From contig NZ_MCWZ01000277.1 of assembly GCF_002877365.1 (NCBI RefSeq), positions 1-64,000 of the forward strand: 64,000 bases of DNA, read 5' to 3'. Each line of letters opens with the position of its first letter. Position 1 is the first letter of the stretch. The position numbers were made by a program, and so were the translations under genes. Source of the DNA: Vibrio sp. 10N.261.55.A7 (GTDB lineage Bacteria; Pseudomonadota; Gammaproteobacteria; Enterobacterales; Vibrionaceae). Under the pieces are notes generated by a model. The model had not been told where the DNA came from. It did not search any database and worked only from the letters and a program-made list of their open reading frames with translations. Of the stretch, positions 45,639 through 55,244 are shown in pieces.

Positions 45639-46277
45639 ATGAATCTAATAAAAACCCTTTCTTGTACCTGTGCCTTAGTACTTAGCCAAGCAGCGTTGGC
45701 GGATGTCACAATTCAGGTTCCAGATACTATTGACTTACTCGTGGCAAATGGGGAAACACCAGAACTCTCTGGAGGCTTTTTCTCATCAGGTAAAACCTTA
45801 ACGCTCCCAGATGGCGTCAACCAAATTGCCTTTCGCTATACGGTTAATTTCGACAAAAGCAACGATCGTATTACAGTTGAAAGCGATACTGTGATTGCTA
45901 AATTCAATGCACAAGATAAAGAGCTTACCTTCAATGTGCCACGCTATCGAAATGAACGTGAAGCAAAATCTCAAATCAAAGCACTAGATTGGACGCTGGT
46001 TGATAAATCGGGTCAAGCCGTCGAAATGCTAGAAGACAAGTTAATGAAAGAAGGCATGCAGATAGGCCGAGACTACCAACGCGAAGTTGAAGACTACAAT
46101 CGCGCCGGTGGAATTGCTGCTGTAGCAGTCGCTGGCGCAGTTATGCCCGTCACCCTACCCGCACAATTGCCAGAATCATCAGCATCTTCAGATACAGCAG
46201 AAGAAATGCTGCATTTTTGGTATGACAAGGCAGACGAAGAAACAAAAGCCCGCTTTAAAGCTCATATCAATCAATAA
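45639..46277 (+). CDS. DUF2057 (UPF0319/YccT) periplasmic protein
   Basis: A 212-residue exported protein with a signal peptide (LIKTLSCTCALVLSQAALA) and a beta-rich body. The family pattern is visible in VTIQVPDTIDLLVANGETPE, the YTVNFDK strand and VPRYRNEREAKSQI. E. coli YccT (CsgI) is a periplasmic inhibitor of curli assembly; whether this homologue has that role is unknown, since no curli genes are here. Alone in its transcript, divergent from tnaC-tnaA. Confidence 0.85.
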   Translation: MNLIKTLSCTCALVLSQAALADVTIQVPDTIDLLVANGETPELSGGFFSSGKTLTLPDGVNQIAFRYTVNFDKSNDRITVESDTVIAKFNAQDKELTFNVPRYRNEREAKSQIKALDWTLVDKSGQAVEMLEDKLMKEGMQIGRDYQREVEDYNRAGGIAAVAVAGAVMPVTLPAQLPESSASSDTAEEMLHFWYDKADEETKARFKAHINQ

Positions 46278-46468
46278 TCACGACCACACACTGGTTAGAA
46301 AATTGACACTCAGCGATGTTGCTTCAGGCTTGAAATGCTTGGCTATCAGCATCGCTGCACTCTAATCTCGCATTTCTTCTTTTCCCCTGTAGCCACTCTG
46401 ACTAGAGTCTGCTAGCGTATTTCTACTTACTGCTTCATTTTGTTCTTTCACTAAAACGTGGTGTTTCT

Positions 46469-47008
46469 GTGTTTAGTTACCCTATTGATAACGAACTAAA
46501 AATCGCATTGGTTCAAGAGTCTTTCGCCCCCCTCTATGCCGATCTTGTCTTTGACCAAAAAGACTATTTATCTCGCTGGCTTGCTTGGCCTAAGCATTGC
46601 CATTCAGAACAAGATTTCTGTCTATTTGTTCAACGATCACTTCACGACTATGCGGATGGAAAGTCGATGACTTGCGCGATCATCTACCACGATGAACTTG
46701 TTGGAAACTGCAGCTTTAACAGTATCGATCACGATCTTAAGAAAGTGGAAGTGGGGTATTGGCTATCTCAGTCCAAACAAGGGAAAGGCATCGTTACACG
46801 AGTCGTCAACAAACTTATTCAGATTGCTTTCGATGATCTCGATATGAATAAAGTCGAATTATCAGCTGCAACAGAAAATAAACCAAGTCGCGCAGTGGCA
46901 GAAAGAGTGGGAATGAAGTTTGAAGGAGTCATCACCAATAGAGAAAACATCGAAGGGCGAATTCTAGATCACGCTATTTATGGTATTCACCGCAACAACG
47001 GAAAGTAG
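46469..47008 (+). CDS. GNAT acetyltransferase, RimL-like
   Basis: A 179-residue N-acetyltransferase. The acetyl-CoA loop YWLSQSKQGKGIVTRVVNKL near residue 92 and NKPSRAVAERVGMKFEGV near residue 135 are typical of the RimJ/RimL branch. Family members modify ribosomal proteins or small amines; the substrate is unknown. The start appears to be GTG at 46469 with a weak ribosome binding site. Monocistronic. Confidence 0.85.
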   Translation: MFSYPIDNELKIALVQESFAPLYADLVFDQKDYLSRWLAWPKHCHSEQDFCLFVQRSLHDYADGKSMTCAIIYHDELVGNCSFNSIDHDLKKVEVGYWLSQSKQGKGIVTRVVNKLIQIAFDDLDMNKVELSAATENKPSRAVAERVGMKFEGVITNRENIEGRILDHAIYGIHRNNGK

Positions 47009-47116
47009 ATAGTCACGACTCGGTGATCGATATGCCAAAGTCATGCTTAAACCACATGTCATTGTATTCACTCATTTTTGAACACTTAAAACGCTCAACT
47101 CAAACGTATCAAACGT

Positions 47117-47141
47117 AAAAAAGGCCGCCAATGGCGACCTT
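47117..47141 (-). terminator. terminator of the cold shock gene
   Basis: On the minus strand AAGGTCGCC and GGCGGCCTT pair (one mismatch) around a 3-base loop and are followed by TTTT. Confidence 0.8.
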
Positions 47142-47174
47142 CTACAAATATTTCAGCTTACTAGTAGCGTCTAA

Positions 47175-47387
47175 TTAAATAGCGACAACGTTGCTAGCTT
47201 GAAGACCTTTTTGGCCTTGCTCTACTTCGAAAGATACTTTTTGACCTTCGTTTAGAGTCTTAAAGCCCTCAGAAGCGATTGCACGGAAATGTACGAATAC
47301 GTCTGCGCCACCGTTATCTTGAGTTAGGAAACCAAAACCTTTAGTTTCGTTGAACCATTTAACAGTACCAGTAATTGAGTTAGACAT
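47175..47387 (-). CDS. cold shock protein, CspA family
   Basis: A 70-residue single cold-shock domain with RNP1 KGFGFL and RNP2 VFVHF, beginning [15 protein letters not shown]. It binds single-stranded RNA or DNA and melts mRNA structure. Which Csp it is cannot be told. The 302-base gap upstream may include a long 5' leader of the kind many csp mRNAs have, which I cannot verify by eye. Confidence 0.95.
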   Translation of the reverse strand: MSNSITGTVKWFNETKGFGFLTQDNGGADVFVHFRAIASEGFKTLNEGQKVSFEVEQGQKGLQASNVVAI

Positions 47388-47689
47388 TTTATGTCCCTTG
47401 TTTATTTAAATTAATGAAAAGTTTACTATCAACACGAATGTTAATGAGTTGAATTATATTATGTTAAGCCTAAATAAAAGGGAAACGCCTATCTACAAAA
47501 CTGAGGTTTAATAGTAGAAATTTTACTTGTACTTGATGCTGCATTTCATAACTCTCTGAATAACTGCGGCATATAATAATGATTGTTCATTTTTTGTACA
47601 GCAATTTTTAACAAAAAAAAGAAAGAATCTTCCCCCAACACTTGAGAAGATTCTGCCCATTGAATGAAAACTAGTTAGAGCTAAACAAC
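47388..47689. other. csp upstream region with the SLC13 gene's terminator
   Basis: About 300 AT-rich bases. The right part holds a hairpin at 47624-47654. The rest is probably csp promoter and leader; I see no ORF. Confidence 0.6.
47624..47654 (-). terminator. terminator of the SLC13 carrier gene
   Basis: AGAATCTTC and GAAGATTCT form a perfect 9-bp stem, followed on the minus strand by TTCTTTTTTTTG. Confidence 0.9.
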
Positions 47690-49078
47690 TTACGCCCAAA
47701 ACAACATAGCAATAATGGTTAGTGCACCAATACAGACAATATTCAAAATAATACCCACACGCATCATTTCATTTTGTTTGATATGCCCGGAACCAAACAC
47801 TATTGCGTTTGGAGGCGTGGCGACTGGCAACATAAAGGCACATGACGCGGCGACAGCAATCAATACGGATAAAATCACAGGGGACATACCAAACGCTTCA
47901 GCGACCGTTGCAAAAACAGGGATCAGCAGCGCTGCACTCGCAGTGTTACTCGCAAATTCTGTCAAGAACACCACAAAGGCGGCGACAATCAGAACAATCA
48001 GTACAATCCCAAGTTGAGAAATCAGCTCACTGAGTTCATTCGCAAGAAACACGCTTGTTCCCGTCGCCTTTAAAACGTTACTTAAACAAATACCACCACC
48101 GAAAAGCAGCAATACGCCCCAATCAGCTGTTTTTTCAACATCCTTCCAATGAACGACTCGTGCAAAGTTCACCATGACAATCGCACCGAGTGCTACGATG
48201 GTATCGAATTTGGCGTAACCACCGATCATTGCGTTGATTGGCTTGCTAAAGATCCAAAGCAGTACCGTGGTAGCAAATATAGCCAACGTGACAACCTTAC
48301 CCTTATCCCACTCGACAGCTTGGCGATTGAGCTCAAATTCACCCTGTAAATCAGGCTTCACAACAAAATACAAAACAAGGATCACCAGGGGTAGCAAGAT
48401 CATTGCAGCAGGTAGACCAAAAGCCATCCATTCAGTAAACGTTAAGCCGACTTCCACAGCAGCAATGGCATTTGGCGGGCTGCCCACAATGGTAGCGATA
48501 CCACCAATACTCGCACTGTAGGCAATACCGAGTAAGACAAACACGTACGTCTTATGCCCTGATTCTGAATTCACTTTACTAAGCACACCAAGAACGAGCG
48601 GTAGCATCATAGCTGCCGTTGCAGTATTGCTTATCCACATGGACAGAGCCGCAGTGACTCCAAACAACATATAGACAGCCACACTCATGCGACCCTTGGC
48701 GAGAATTAAAACTTTGTCAGCAATGACTTTATCTAAGCCTTGCGTATGCATGGCGGCTGCGAGGGCAAATCCTCCAAGAAACAAGAATATGATCGAGTTA
48801 GAGAAATTGTTGAGCGCAGTCTGTGTATCAAAAACGCCGAAGATGACGGCGAGAACGGGCACCAAAATCGCAGTCACTGTGACATGCAACGCTTCAGTCA
48901 GCCATAACACTGCGATAAATGTGAGCAGGCTAAGCCCCAAAACCACTTGTGGATCAAAGGGCAGCGTTTTGTACATCAGCAGACAAACAAAGACGTTTGC
49001 AATAATAATGATGCTATTGCGATTTAAAAACCATTCTCGGGTATTCGTGGGAAGTGGAACACTGTCATTTCTATTCAT
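47690..49078 (-). CDS. DASS/SLC13 family sodium:dicarboxylate symporter (INDY-like)
   Basis: A 462-residue carrier with two repeated SNT motifs, [14 protein letters not shown] near residue 150 and [14 protein letters not shown] near residue 375, each binding Na+ and substrate in VcINDY. The length equals VcINDY, the structurally known succinate transporter of V. cholerae. It imports C4-dicarboxylates with Na+. AAGGA eight bases upstream favours the ATG at 49078 over the one three codons earlier. Confidence 0.93.
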   Translation of the reverse strand: MNRNDSVPLPTNTREWFLNRNSIIIIANVFVCLLMYKTLPFDPQVVLGLSLLTFIAVLWLTEALHVTVTAILVPVLAVIFGVFDTQTALNNFSNSIIFLFLGGFALAAAMHTQGLDKVIADKVLILAKGRMSVAVYMLFGVTAALSMWISNTATAAMMLPLVLGVLSKVNSESGHKTYVFVLLGIAYSASIGGIATIVGSPPNAIAAVEVGLTFTEWMAFGLPAAMILLPLVILVLYFVVKPDLQGEFELNRQAVEWDKGKVVTLAIFATTVLLWIFSKPINAMIGGYAKFDTIVALGAIVMVNFARVVHWKDVEKTADWGVLLLFGGGICLSNVLKATGTSVFLANELSELISQLGIVLIVLIVAAFVVFLTEFASNTASAALLIPVFATVAEAFGMSPVILSVLIAVAASCAFMLPVATPPNAIVFGSGHIKQNEMMRVGIILNIVCIGALTIIAMLFWA

Positions 49079-49265
49079 TGTTATCATTCCTTATAGGAGA
49101 AGTTGACAACAATAGAGTCACACAAAATTAACGATTCTAATAATTCATACCGCGAAGTTGTTAACCATATCAAATATAAGGTTAATTACATTAACAAGCT
49201 GAAATAATTAGAGTTTTAAAATATTTCCCACATCACTTTTTCTATACCAATTACCAATAGAACTA

Positions 49266-50123
49266 TCAGTTGGCGCTAACTAACTCATCAAAACTATCCA
49301 TCACTTGTTTCGACGCCATGACTCTTCCATGCCCTTGGCCTGTCGTCGTGCGCAATGTGACATTTTCTATCTCATTGAATGCTCGCTGAGACACTGAATA
49401 ATCGGCAAACTTATCATTTTCATCGTGTACGATGATGGTTTGTGCTTCTCTAGCACAGAGCTTTTGATAAGGATTAACGGATTGAATCGGGTAGTGATAT
49501 TGCTCTTCAATCTCAGACACGACCGCCTCAAACAAGCGCATCGAATAACCAGAACGGGCAATACTTCCAAAAAGGTTGTCTAGATAATCAAGAACAGGTG
49601 CGATGAGAAGCATTGGGCAGTGTTCAATTTTACGGTGACGACACTCCAGAGAAGAAGCGGTGCCCATGCTATGCGCAATCAAACCAGCAACCTCTTCCTC
49701 AAAGCTATCAAGTATTGCTTCTAACCCTTCAACAAACACAGGAATATGACCATGGACGCCATCACTTTTTCCATGCGCAGGGTGATCATACGCTAGTGCC
49801 GTATAGCCACGGCTCGCAATATGTTCCATCAGTGGATAAAACTGACTCGCCGTGCCCGACCAACCGTGACCTAACACCCATATAGGTCCACTGCCGAGTT
49901 GATAGGTTTTTAATTCCCCGCCACTCCATTTGACTTCGCCTTTTGTCAACCCAATGGGTTCACTGTTTTTCGGCTTAGATCGAACTGGCGTGAGCAACAG
50001 TTTTCGTGCCGTTTTCTTCGCATGATTTGGCGCTAATGTGTGGTGCAAGCGAGTAGAAAGATTCAACACGCTTCGTTTAACGCTAAAACGCGCTGATGTA
50101 TTAAAGTAAATTTTGTCACTCAT
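49266..50123 (-). CDS. alpha/beta hydrolase
   Basis: A 285-residue cytoplasmic alpha/beta-fold hydrolase. WVLGHGWSGTASQFYPLM carries the oxyanion loop, LIAHSMGTASSLE the nucleophile serine near residue 150, VHDENDKFADY the acid and GQGHGRVM the catalytic histidine. The substrate is unknown. The TetR-family gene lies 105 bases upstream on the same strand, separated by a terminator, and may regulate it. Confidence 0.87.
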   Translation of the reverse strand: MSDKIYFNTSARFSVKRSVLNLSTRLHHTLAPNHAKKTARKLLLTPVRSKPKNSEPIGLTKGEVKWSGGELKTYQLGSGPIWVLGHGWSGTASQFYPLMEHIASRGYTALAYDHPAHGKSDGVHGHIPVFVEGLEAILDSFEEEVAGLIAHSMGTASSLECRHRKIEHCPMLLIAPVLDYLDNLFGSIARSGYSMRLFEAVVSEIEEQYHYPIQSVNPYQKLCAREAQTIIVHDENDKFADYSVSQRAFNEIENVTLRTTTGQGHGRVMASKQVMDSFDELVSAN

Positions 50124-50180
50124 GATTAATCCTTTATTTTATTTACCAACAATAGTACGACCGTGCTATTTGTAATTCTA

Positions 50181-50206
50181 AAAAAGCCAACGGATACATT
50201 GTTGGC
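50181..50206 (-). terminator. terminator of the TetR gene
   Basis: On the minus strand GCCAAC and GTTGGC pair around a 9-base loop and are followed by TTTTTTAG. Confidence 0.82.
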
Positions 50207-50227
50207 GTCGATGTTATTCTTTATGGC

Positions 50228-50818
50228 CTAAGCGCGCCAGCTGATAAGTAACCTCTTCACGCCATTCCAAAAATGTTCATAGCTCGCTTCTTCACCACGA
50301 ATAGAATAGAAAAGGTGCGCACTCAGATAAAGCCCATACAACTCAAACACAGCCTGGCTTGGTTGAAGATTTTGGCGGAACTCTTCGCTATCTACGCCTT
50401 TTTCGATTTGAATCTGAAGATAGCGAATCCACGTCGAGATGGTTTTTTTCAAAGCCAATTGGGTAGAACTTGGCGCAACCTGAGTATCTTTCCAGGCATC
50501 CAAAAACATACAACTGCCTTGAAACGAGTGGTTCCATGTCAACCAATTGTCCAACAGCGCAGTGAGTTTCTGCTCAATGCTAATGTCCGTTTGTTCTCTA
50601 GCTGGTGCAATGACACGTTGAGTAAAAGTCATATTTGCGTACTCAAGAACACTGACCTGCAGATTATCTTTCGAGTTAAAATGTGCAAACAAGCCACTCT
50701 TTGACATACCACACTCTTTAGCCAGTGCACCAATGGTCAAGCTTTCTAAGCCATTAACACTTGCTAGATCGAACGCAGTATTCAAAATGTGCTCTTTGGT
50801 CACTTTGCCTTTACTCAT
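50228..50818 (-). CDS. TetR/AcrR family transcriptional regulator
   Basis: A 196-residue repressor-type protein. The DNA-binding domain is clear: HILNTAFDLASVNGLESLTI then LAKECGMSKSGLFAHFNSKD. The C-terminal half (about 85-195) is a TetR_C ligand domain of the YcdC-like kind (TALLDNWLTW, GSCMFLDAWKD). The ATG at 50818 (MSKGKVTK) is the usual start for such proteins; the open frame begins four codons earlier. Divergent from the AEC permease, 120 bases apart, and likely its or the hydrolase's regulator. Confidence 0.88.
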   Translation of the reverse strand: MSKGKVTKEHILNTAFDLASVNGLESLTIGALAKECGMSKSGLFAHFNSKDNLQVSVLEYANMTFTQRVIAPAREQTDISIEQKLTALLDNWLTWNHSFQGSCMFLDAWKDTQVAPSSTQLALKKTISTWIRYLQIQIEKGVDSEEFRQNLQPSQAVFELYGLYLSAHLFYSIRGEEASYEHFWNGVKRLLISWRA

Positions 50819-50938
50819 ATTCACCATCAAAATAATTTCACTCCCTTATATTTAGCACGTTCGTTCTTTTTTGCAAATTAAATTTTCATCGTTCAATAAT
50901 ATAGGCACAATATGTGTGACTATATTTCGAGGCTAACC

Positions 50939-51895
50939 ATGAACACACTTTTTGAGCAACTTGTCTTTTCTGCATCGGTCACAGGCCCTATTTGCCTCAT
51001 GTTATTTCTTGGCGTTTTTCTTAAACGAATCAACTTGATCAACGAAAACTTCATCGACATTGCCTCAAAATTGGTCTTTCAAGTGACGCTGCCAGCGATG
51101 CTTTTTCTCAGTATTGTTCAATCTAAGCATGATTTTTCAACCAGCGGCAGTTTAGTCATCTTCGGTCTCATTGCTAACGCTTTGTTCTTTCTTTTTACGA
51201 TGGTCGTGACAAAGCAGGTCTTCCCGAACCCAAAAGATCAAGGCGTGATCATTCAGGGTGGATTTCGCGCAAATACGGCGATCATTGGCCTTGCCTATAT
51301 GGCGAAATTATACGGTGACTCAGGCGTTGCACTGGCTGCCGTTTACGTTGCTTCAACGACAGTGTTGTACAACATTCAAGCCGTTATTGCTTTGTCACCG
51401 TCTGAAAAAGGCTTCGGGCCAAAAGCACTCTCTGTGATAGGTAAAACGCTCACCCGTAACCCACTCATCATATCAATTATGCTCGGCGTGTTAGCTTATG
51501 CGCTGTCCCTACCGATTCCAAAAATGGCACTCGATGCGGGACAATATTTTGCCGATATGACGTTGCCTCTCGCACTTCTTTGTACGGGTGGCTCTCTTAA
51601 TATTCAGTCATTGAAACACGACAAACTCCCAACTTGGTTCGCGACTGGTTTCAAATTGGTACTCGCGCCATTAACGGCCACACTCGCTGCCGTCGCACTC
51701 GGTTATGAAGGCCAACAACTTGGGCTTATATTTCTGATGACGGCTGCACCCACTGCCGCTGCAAGTTATGTCATGGCTCGCGCAATGGGTGGAAACTCGA
51801 CCCTAGCCGCTAACATCATTGCACTGACCACCATTTTGTCGTTAGTCACCTGTACTTTCGGTATCTTTTTACTCACAAGATTTCAGCTCATGTAA
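50939..51895 (+). CDS. AEC (auxin efflux carrier) family permease
   Basis: A 318-residue membrane protein with ten segments. AEC landmarks are GVFLKRINLINENFIDIASK near the N terminus, GGFRANTAIIGLAYMAKLYG near residue 107 and LALLCTGGSLNIQSLK near residue 213, with APTAAASYVMARAMGGN near residue 275. Bacterial members carry malate, malonate or related acids; the substrate is unknown. GAGG eight bases before the ATG at 50939 decides the start. Confidence 0.88.
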   Translation: MNTLFEQLVFSASVTGPICLMLFLGVFLKRINLINENFIDIASKLVFQVTLPAMLFLSIVQSKHDFSTSGSLVIFGLIANALFFLFTMVVTKQVFPNPKDQGVIIQGGFRANTAIIGLAYMAKLYGDSGVALAAVYVASTTVLYNIQAVIALSPSEKGFGPKALSVIGKTLTRNPLIISIMLGVLAYALSLPIPKMALDAGQYFADMTLPLALLCTGGSLNIQSLKHDKLPTWFATGFKLVLAPLTATLAAVALGYEGQQLGLIFLMTAAPTAAASYVMARAMGGNSTLAANIIALTTILSLVTCTFGIFLLTRFQLM

Positions 51896-52020
51896 TCAGC
51901 TAGGTCATGCCTAAGTAGTATGCATTCACCAAGCGCATCAAATGAAAGACAGTTTTCCTAAACTGTGGCGATTTATATTAACCAGCGCGCACTTTGAAAA
52001 AGTGCCTGACAAATTCTTTT

Positions 52021-52054
52021 GGGGTGTAAAATTAACTTTGATAGTCTACACCCC
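52021..52054. repeat. inverted repeat upstream of the acyltransferase gene
   Basis: GGGGTGTA and TACACCCC are perfect 8-base arms with an 18-base spacer, ending ten bases before the gene. It could be an operator or an mRNA hairpin over the start region. Confidence 0.4.
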
Positions 52055-52064
52055 TACTCTTTAA

Positions 52065-53117
52065 ATGGTTAAAATCATGCATTCTAATTCCACGCAGGCG
52101 AAAGCGAAGATAGCCAGCATCGAGCTTGGTCGTAATGTTGCCATGCTCGTTATTCTTGCCATGCACTGTCAGATGTTTCTTGGGTATTGGCACACTAACG
52201 AAGAGCCATGGTTTGGTTACATCTTCAACCAAATTACCCGTTTTGCTGTGCCATTGTTCTTTATTATCTCAGGGTATTTTGTTTACCCTAAGCTCGTGAA
52301 TAGCCCTATCGATGCAATGAAAGCTTATTCCAAACCACTGTTCAAAGTTTGGGTGGTCTGGAGCGTTTTAAGTTTGCTCATGCCATTTAATCTCGGCGTG
52401 GTGGCTGAACACGGCTATCTTGCAGAAAGGCAAGGGTATTGGAATTACCTTATGCAAGCACCGCTCAATACATTGTTTGAAGGGGGCTTGGTTCATTTGT
52501 GGTTTATCCCAGCCCTCATCTGTGCAGTGGCTATTTTGGCGTTTCTGATTAATTCGAAACAATCGTCTCTCATCATTCCTGTTGGGATCGTTCTATACGG
52601 TTACGGTGTGCTCGCGGGCAGCTATCAGGTCATCACAGAAATCGAGCCGCCAATCTTCACTCGTAATGGGCCATTCTTCGCTACATTAATGGTCGGAATA
52701 GGGTTTGCCATTAGGCAACGTGAACTGCGTTGGACTAGCACCAAAGCACTCTTCATCGCCTTAGCTGGATTAGCGATTCATTTTGCAGAGGCCGCAGTCT
52801 TACACAGTTATGGTCAACCGTTTAATAGCAATGATTTCTTATTCGGCACAGCACTTTGGGGGCTAGGCTGCTTTATGTGGTTGCTCGCTAAGCCAAACCT
52901 TGGCGATAGTGACGTTACTTATTCTATCTCTAAACGTATATTGCCAATCTATGTCAGCCACCTGTTAGTGATCATTTTAATGAACAACGTGGTCGCTATT
53001 GCTGCGCTTACGAATTTAACAAAAGACATGACGGTGTTTATCGGTTCGTTAGTACTGACTTATTTATTGGTGCTTGGGATAGAAAAAACACCGCTTAACA
53101 AGCTACTCTTTAGGTAA
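52065..53117 (+). CDS. acyltransferase-3 family membrane protein
   Basis: A 350-residue protein with about ten membrane segments. The N-terminal signature SIELGRNVAMLVILAMHCQM holds the conserved histidine of the family, followed by RFAVPLFFIISGYFVYPK and GGLVHLWFIPALIC. Members O-acetylate surface polysaccharides, lipids or glucans. An ATG four codons downstream (MHSNST) is an alternative start. There is no glycan cluster nearby, so the acceptor is open. Confidence 0.85.
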   Translation: MVKIMHSNSTQAKAKIASIELGRNVAMLVILAMHCQMFLGYWHTNEEPWFGYIFNQITRFAVPLFFIISGYFVYPKLVNSPIDAMKAYSKPLFKVWVVWSVLSLLMPFNLGVVAEHGYLAERQGYWNYLMQAPLNTLFEGGLVHLWFIPALICAVAILAFLINSKQSSLIIPVGIVLYGYGVLAGSYQVITEIEPPIFTRNGPFFATLMVGIGFAIRQRELRWTSTKALFIALAGLAIHFAEAAVLHSYGQPFNSNDFLFGTALWGLGCFMWLLAKPNLGDSDVTYSISKRILPIYVSHLLVIILMNNVVAIAALTNLTKDMTVFIGSLVLTYLLVLGIEKTPLNKLLFR

Positions 53118-53141
53118 TTAAGCGCGTACAAGGGGAACACA

Positions 53142-53828
53142 ATGCAACATATTCAGTTCACGGTTCCCCTTTGTATTTTGCTGTTCTTTTCTTCTAGCGT
53201 TTTTGCTTCGCCAAACTCACATTGGCAATTTGTGAAAACTGAAGATCAAATAACCCTGCACACGCGACCTCATAGTGATGGATTAATTGAGATTCGCGCG
53301 CAGATGTTTATCCCCACCAGCTACTCCGCTTTCTTGTTATTACTTGAAGACAGCAAACGTGTACCCAAATGGATCGATAACGTATCGAAAAGCCAAGTAT
53401 TGCGACAAATAAGCCCCAATGAAAATATCGTTTACACAGAGTTCAAAGCACCTTGGCCAGCGCTAGACAGAGATATGGTGACGTATTCTCGTTACTACTT
53501 TGAAGAGGCGGCTTTCATCCTACTGATCAAAGATGCACCAGACATGCTAGCCGAGCAATCTGGATACATCCGCATTACTGACGTGAAGGCACAATGGAAA
53601 CTAGAAAAGTTGACTAACGGAATCACGCATTTGGAATACGTCGCATTTGCTAACCCGGGGGGCGTGCTACCCGACTGGCTGGTCAATAAACTCGCCATTA
53701 ATAGCGCGTTAAAAACCTTCCAAGGCTTGAGAGAAGAGATAAAAAGCTATCAAAAAATGACTCACTCAAACATAGGGGCAAATGAAACTTCGTTGATTGC
53801 AGTTCCCACCGTTTCGAGTGGAAACTGA
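53142..53828 (+). CDS. exported START-domain protein
   Basis: A 228-residue protein with a signal peptide (FTVPLCILLFFSSSVFA). A START/SRPBCC lipid-binding domain spans about residues 28-205: WQFVKTEDQITLHTR, VPKWIDNVSKSQVLRQ, WPALDRDMVTYSRYYF and VAFANPGGVLPDWLVNKLA. Bacterial periplasmic START proteins are often linked to hydrophobic ligand transfer. It follows the acyltransferase by 24 bases and is probably cotranscribed. The neighbouring aryl polyene genes are on the other strand. Confidence 0.85.
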   Translation: MQHIQFTVPLCILLFFSSSVFASPNSHWQFVKTEDQITLHTRPHSDGLIEIRAQMFIPTSYSAFLLLLEDSKRVPKWIDNVSKSQVLRQISPNENIVYTEFKAPWPALDRDMVTYSRYYFEEAAFILLIKDAPDMLAEQSGYIRITDVKAQWKLEKLTNGITHLEYVAFANPGGVLPDWLVNKLAINSALKTFQGLREEIKSYQKMTHSNIGANETSLIAVPTVSSGN

Positions 53829-53920
53829 TTCCTAAGAAGCAAAGCTTTAAACGCTCACGTGAAATAGAAGTCACCAAATACAAGCGCGCTTTCTACAAGA
53901 TCATCCATTCCAGAAAATGA

Positions 53921-53958
53921 AAAAGGCATCGCAGCTGAAATGTCACTGGATGCCTTTT
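53921..53958. terminator. bidirectional terminator
   Basis: AAAAGGCATC and GATGCCTTTT form a 10-bp stem, extendable inside the loop by CAG/CTG, between the START gene and the flavoprotein gene. Confidence 0.85.
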
Positions 53959-53981
53959 CTTATATTAAGTATCCAAAGACA

Positions 53982-55229
53982 CTATGCATTTTCTTGGCGA
54001 ATAACTTCCGCTAAACCGCTCAGTCTTCGCTTAGAATCCTTCACATACGGGTTGCTTTCATCCCAAGCGTAACCCGCCAATATCGAACAGATCATTTGCT
54101 TAATGCGCGCATTAGGATTTTGATAGAAAATCACCTCTTGCAGCGACCCGTCATACCAACCTTCGACATACGTTCTAAATGCATCAACACCAACCGTTAA
54201 CGGTTTAGCATATTCTGCACCCCAGTCTACTTGTTCGCCGTTGAATTGACGCACCAAACACTCACTCGCAATTTGCGCCGACTTCATCGCGATGGTCACA
54301 CCGGAAGAGAAAACAGGGTCCAAAAACTCCCCTGCATTACCTAATAACGCATATCGGTGAGTAGCCAAATGCTTGACGTTAGCCGAATAACCGTTAAGCA
54401 CGCCTGCAGGGTTGGAAAATTCAGCATCGCGCAACAAAGGTTTTAGACCGAGTTCTTCGTTCGCTAGCTGCTGTAGAGCTTCAATACGATCCTCTGGGTA
54501 CCGTTCAAAGAACTCAGGATTACCGACAACACCGAAAGAAGAAACGCCATTCGAGAATGGGATCAGCCAATACCACACGCCTGGCTCTTCAGGGTGAACA
54601 GATATGAGTATTTTGTTTCTATCGTGACGAGGATGAACTAGAGGATCGATGTTATCAATGATATGAGTAAACAAAGCCGTACGAGCAGGAAGACAAGAAG
54701 GTGTTTCCAAGTCAAGCAACCTTGGCAGAACACGGCCAAAACCACTGGCGTCCAACACATAGTCCGCTTCAATCTGATATTGACTGCCATCTTCACGAGA
54801 TACACTTAATCGTGACTTTTCTTCCTGTATATCAATGCTATCTAGATGATGCTGATATCGAACTTCAACGCCCTGCTCTTCAGCGGTATCGGCAAGTAAC
54901 TTATCAAAATTACCCCGTTGAACCTGATACGTGGTTCCAGGCCCTTGGGTAAACTTATCTTCAAACTCAAATTCCGTATATTGGCCGTTCCGATGAAACG
55001 CTGCCCCATCTTTGAATTGAAATTGAGCTGATTCAACAGCAGATTTCATTCCCGCTTTTTCAATCACTTCCATACAAGCAGGCAGCAGACTTTCCCCGAT
55101 GGAAAATCGAGGAAACAGTGATTTTTCAATCACCACAACATCAATGCCTTGCTGATGTAGCAAAGAAGCGGCGACAGAGCCTGAAGGCCCTGCCCCTATA
55201 ATCACAACTTGAGTCGATTCTTTTTTCAT
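53982..55229 (-). CDS. FAD-dependent oxidoreductase, tryptophan-halogenase-like
   Basis: A 415-residue flavoprotein. The GxGxxG site is IIGAGPSGSVAASLL (residues 10-24). FQFKDGAAF places a lysine at residue 73, near where halogenases carry their catalytic Lys. The motif WxWxIP, diagnostic of flavin-dependent halogenases, is present at residues 219-224 (WYWLIP), and GNAGEFLDPVFSSG follows at about 298-311. It is 15 bases downstream of the methyltransferase in a minus-strand unit beside the aryl polyene operon. It could halogenate or hydroxylate the aryl head group. Halogenase-like monooxygenases share these motifs, so activity is unproven. Confidence 0.82.
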   Translation of the reverse strand: MKKESTQVVIIGAGPSGSVAASLLHQQGIDVVVIEKSLFPRFSIGESLLPACMEVIEKAGMKSAVESAQFQFKDGAAFHRNGQYTEFEFEDKFTQGPGTTYQVQRGNFDKLLADTAEEQGVEVRYQHHLDSIDIQEEKSRLSVSREDGSQYQIEADYVLDASGFGRVLPRLLDLETPSCLPARTALFTHIIDNIDPLVHPRHDRNKILISVHPEEPGVWYWLIPFSNGVSSFGVVGNPEFFERYPEDRIEALQQLANEELGLKPLLRDAEFSNPAGVLNGYSANVKHLATHRYALLGNAGEFLDPVFSSGVTIAMKSAQIASECLVRQFNGEQVDWGAEYAKPLTVGVDAFRTYVEGWYDGSLQEVIFYQNPNARIKQMICSILAGYAWDESNPYVKDSKRRLSGLAEVIRQENA

Positions 55230-55244
55230 TACAAAACTCTCAAG

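Noticed and set aside
49266-51895. A defence island or mobile element around the hydrolase, TetR and AEC genes
   Set aside because: No integrase, transposase, att-like repeats or toxin-antitoxin features; base composition looks like the neighbours.
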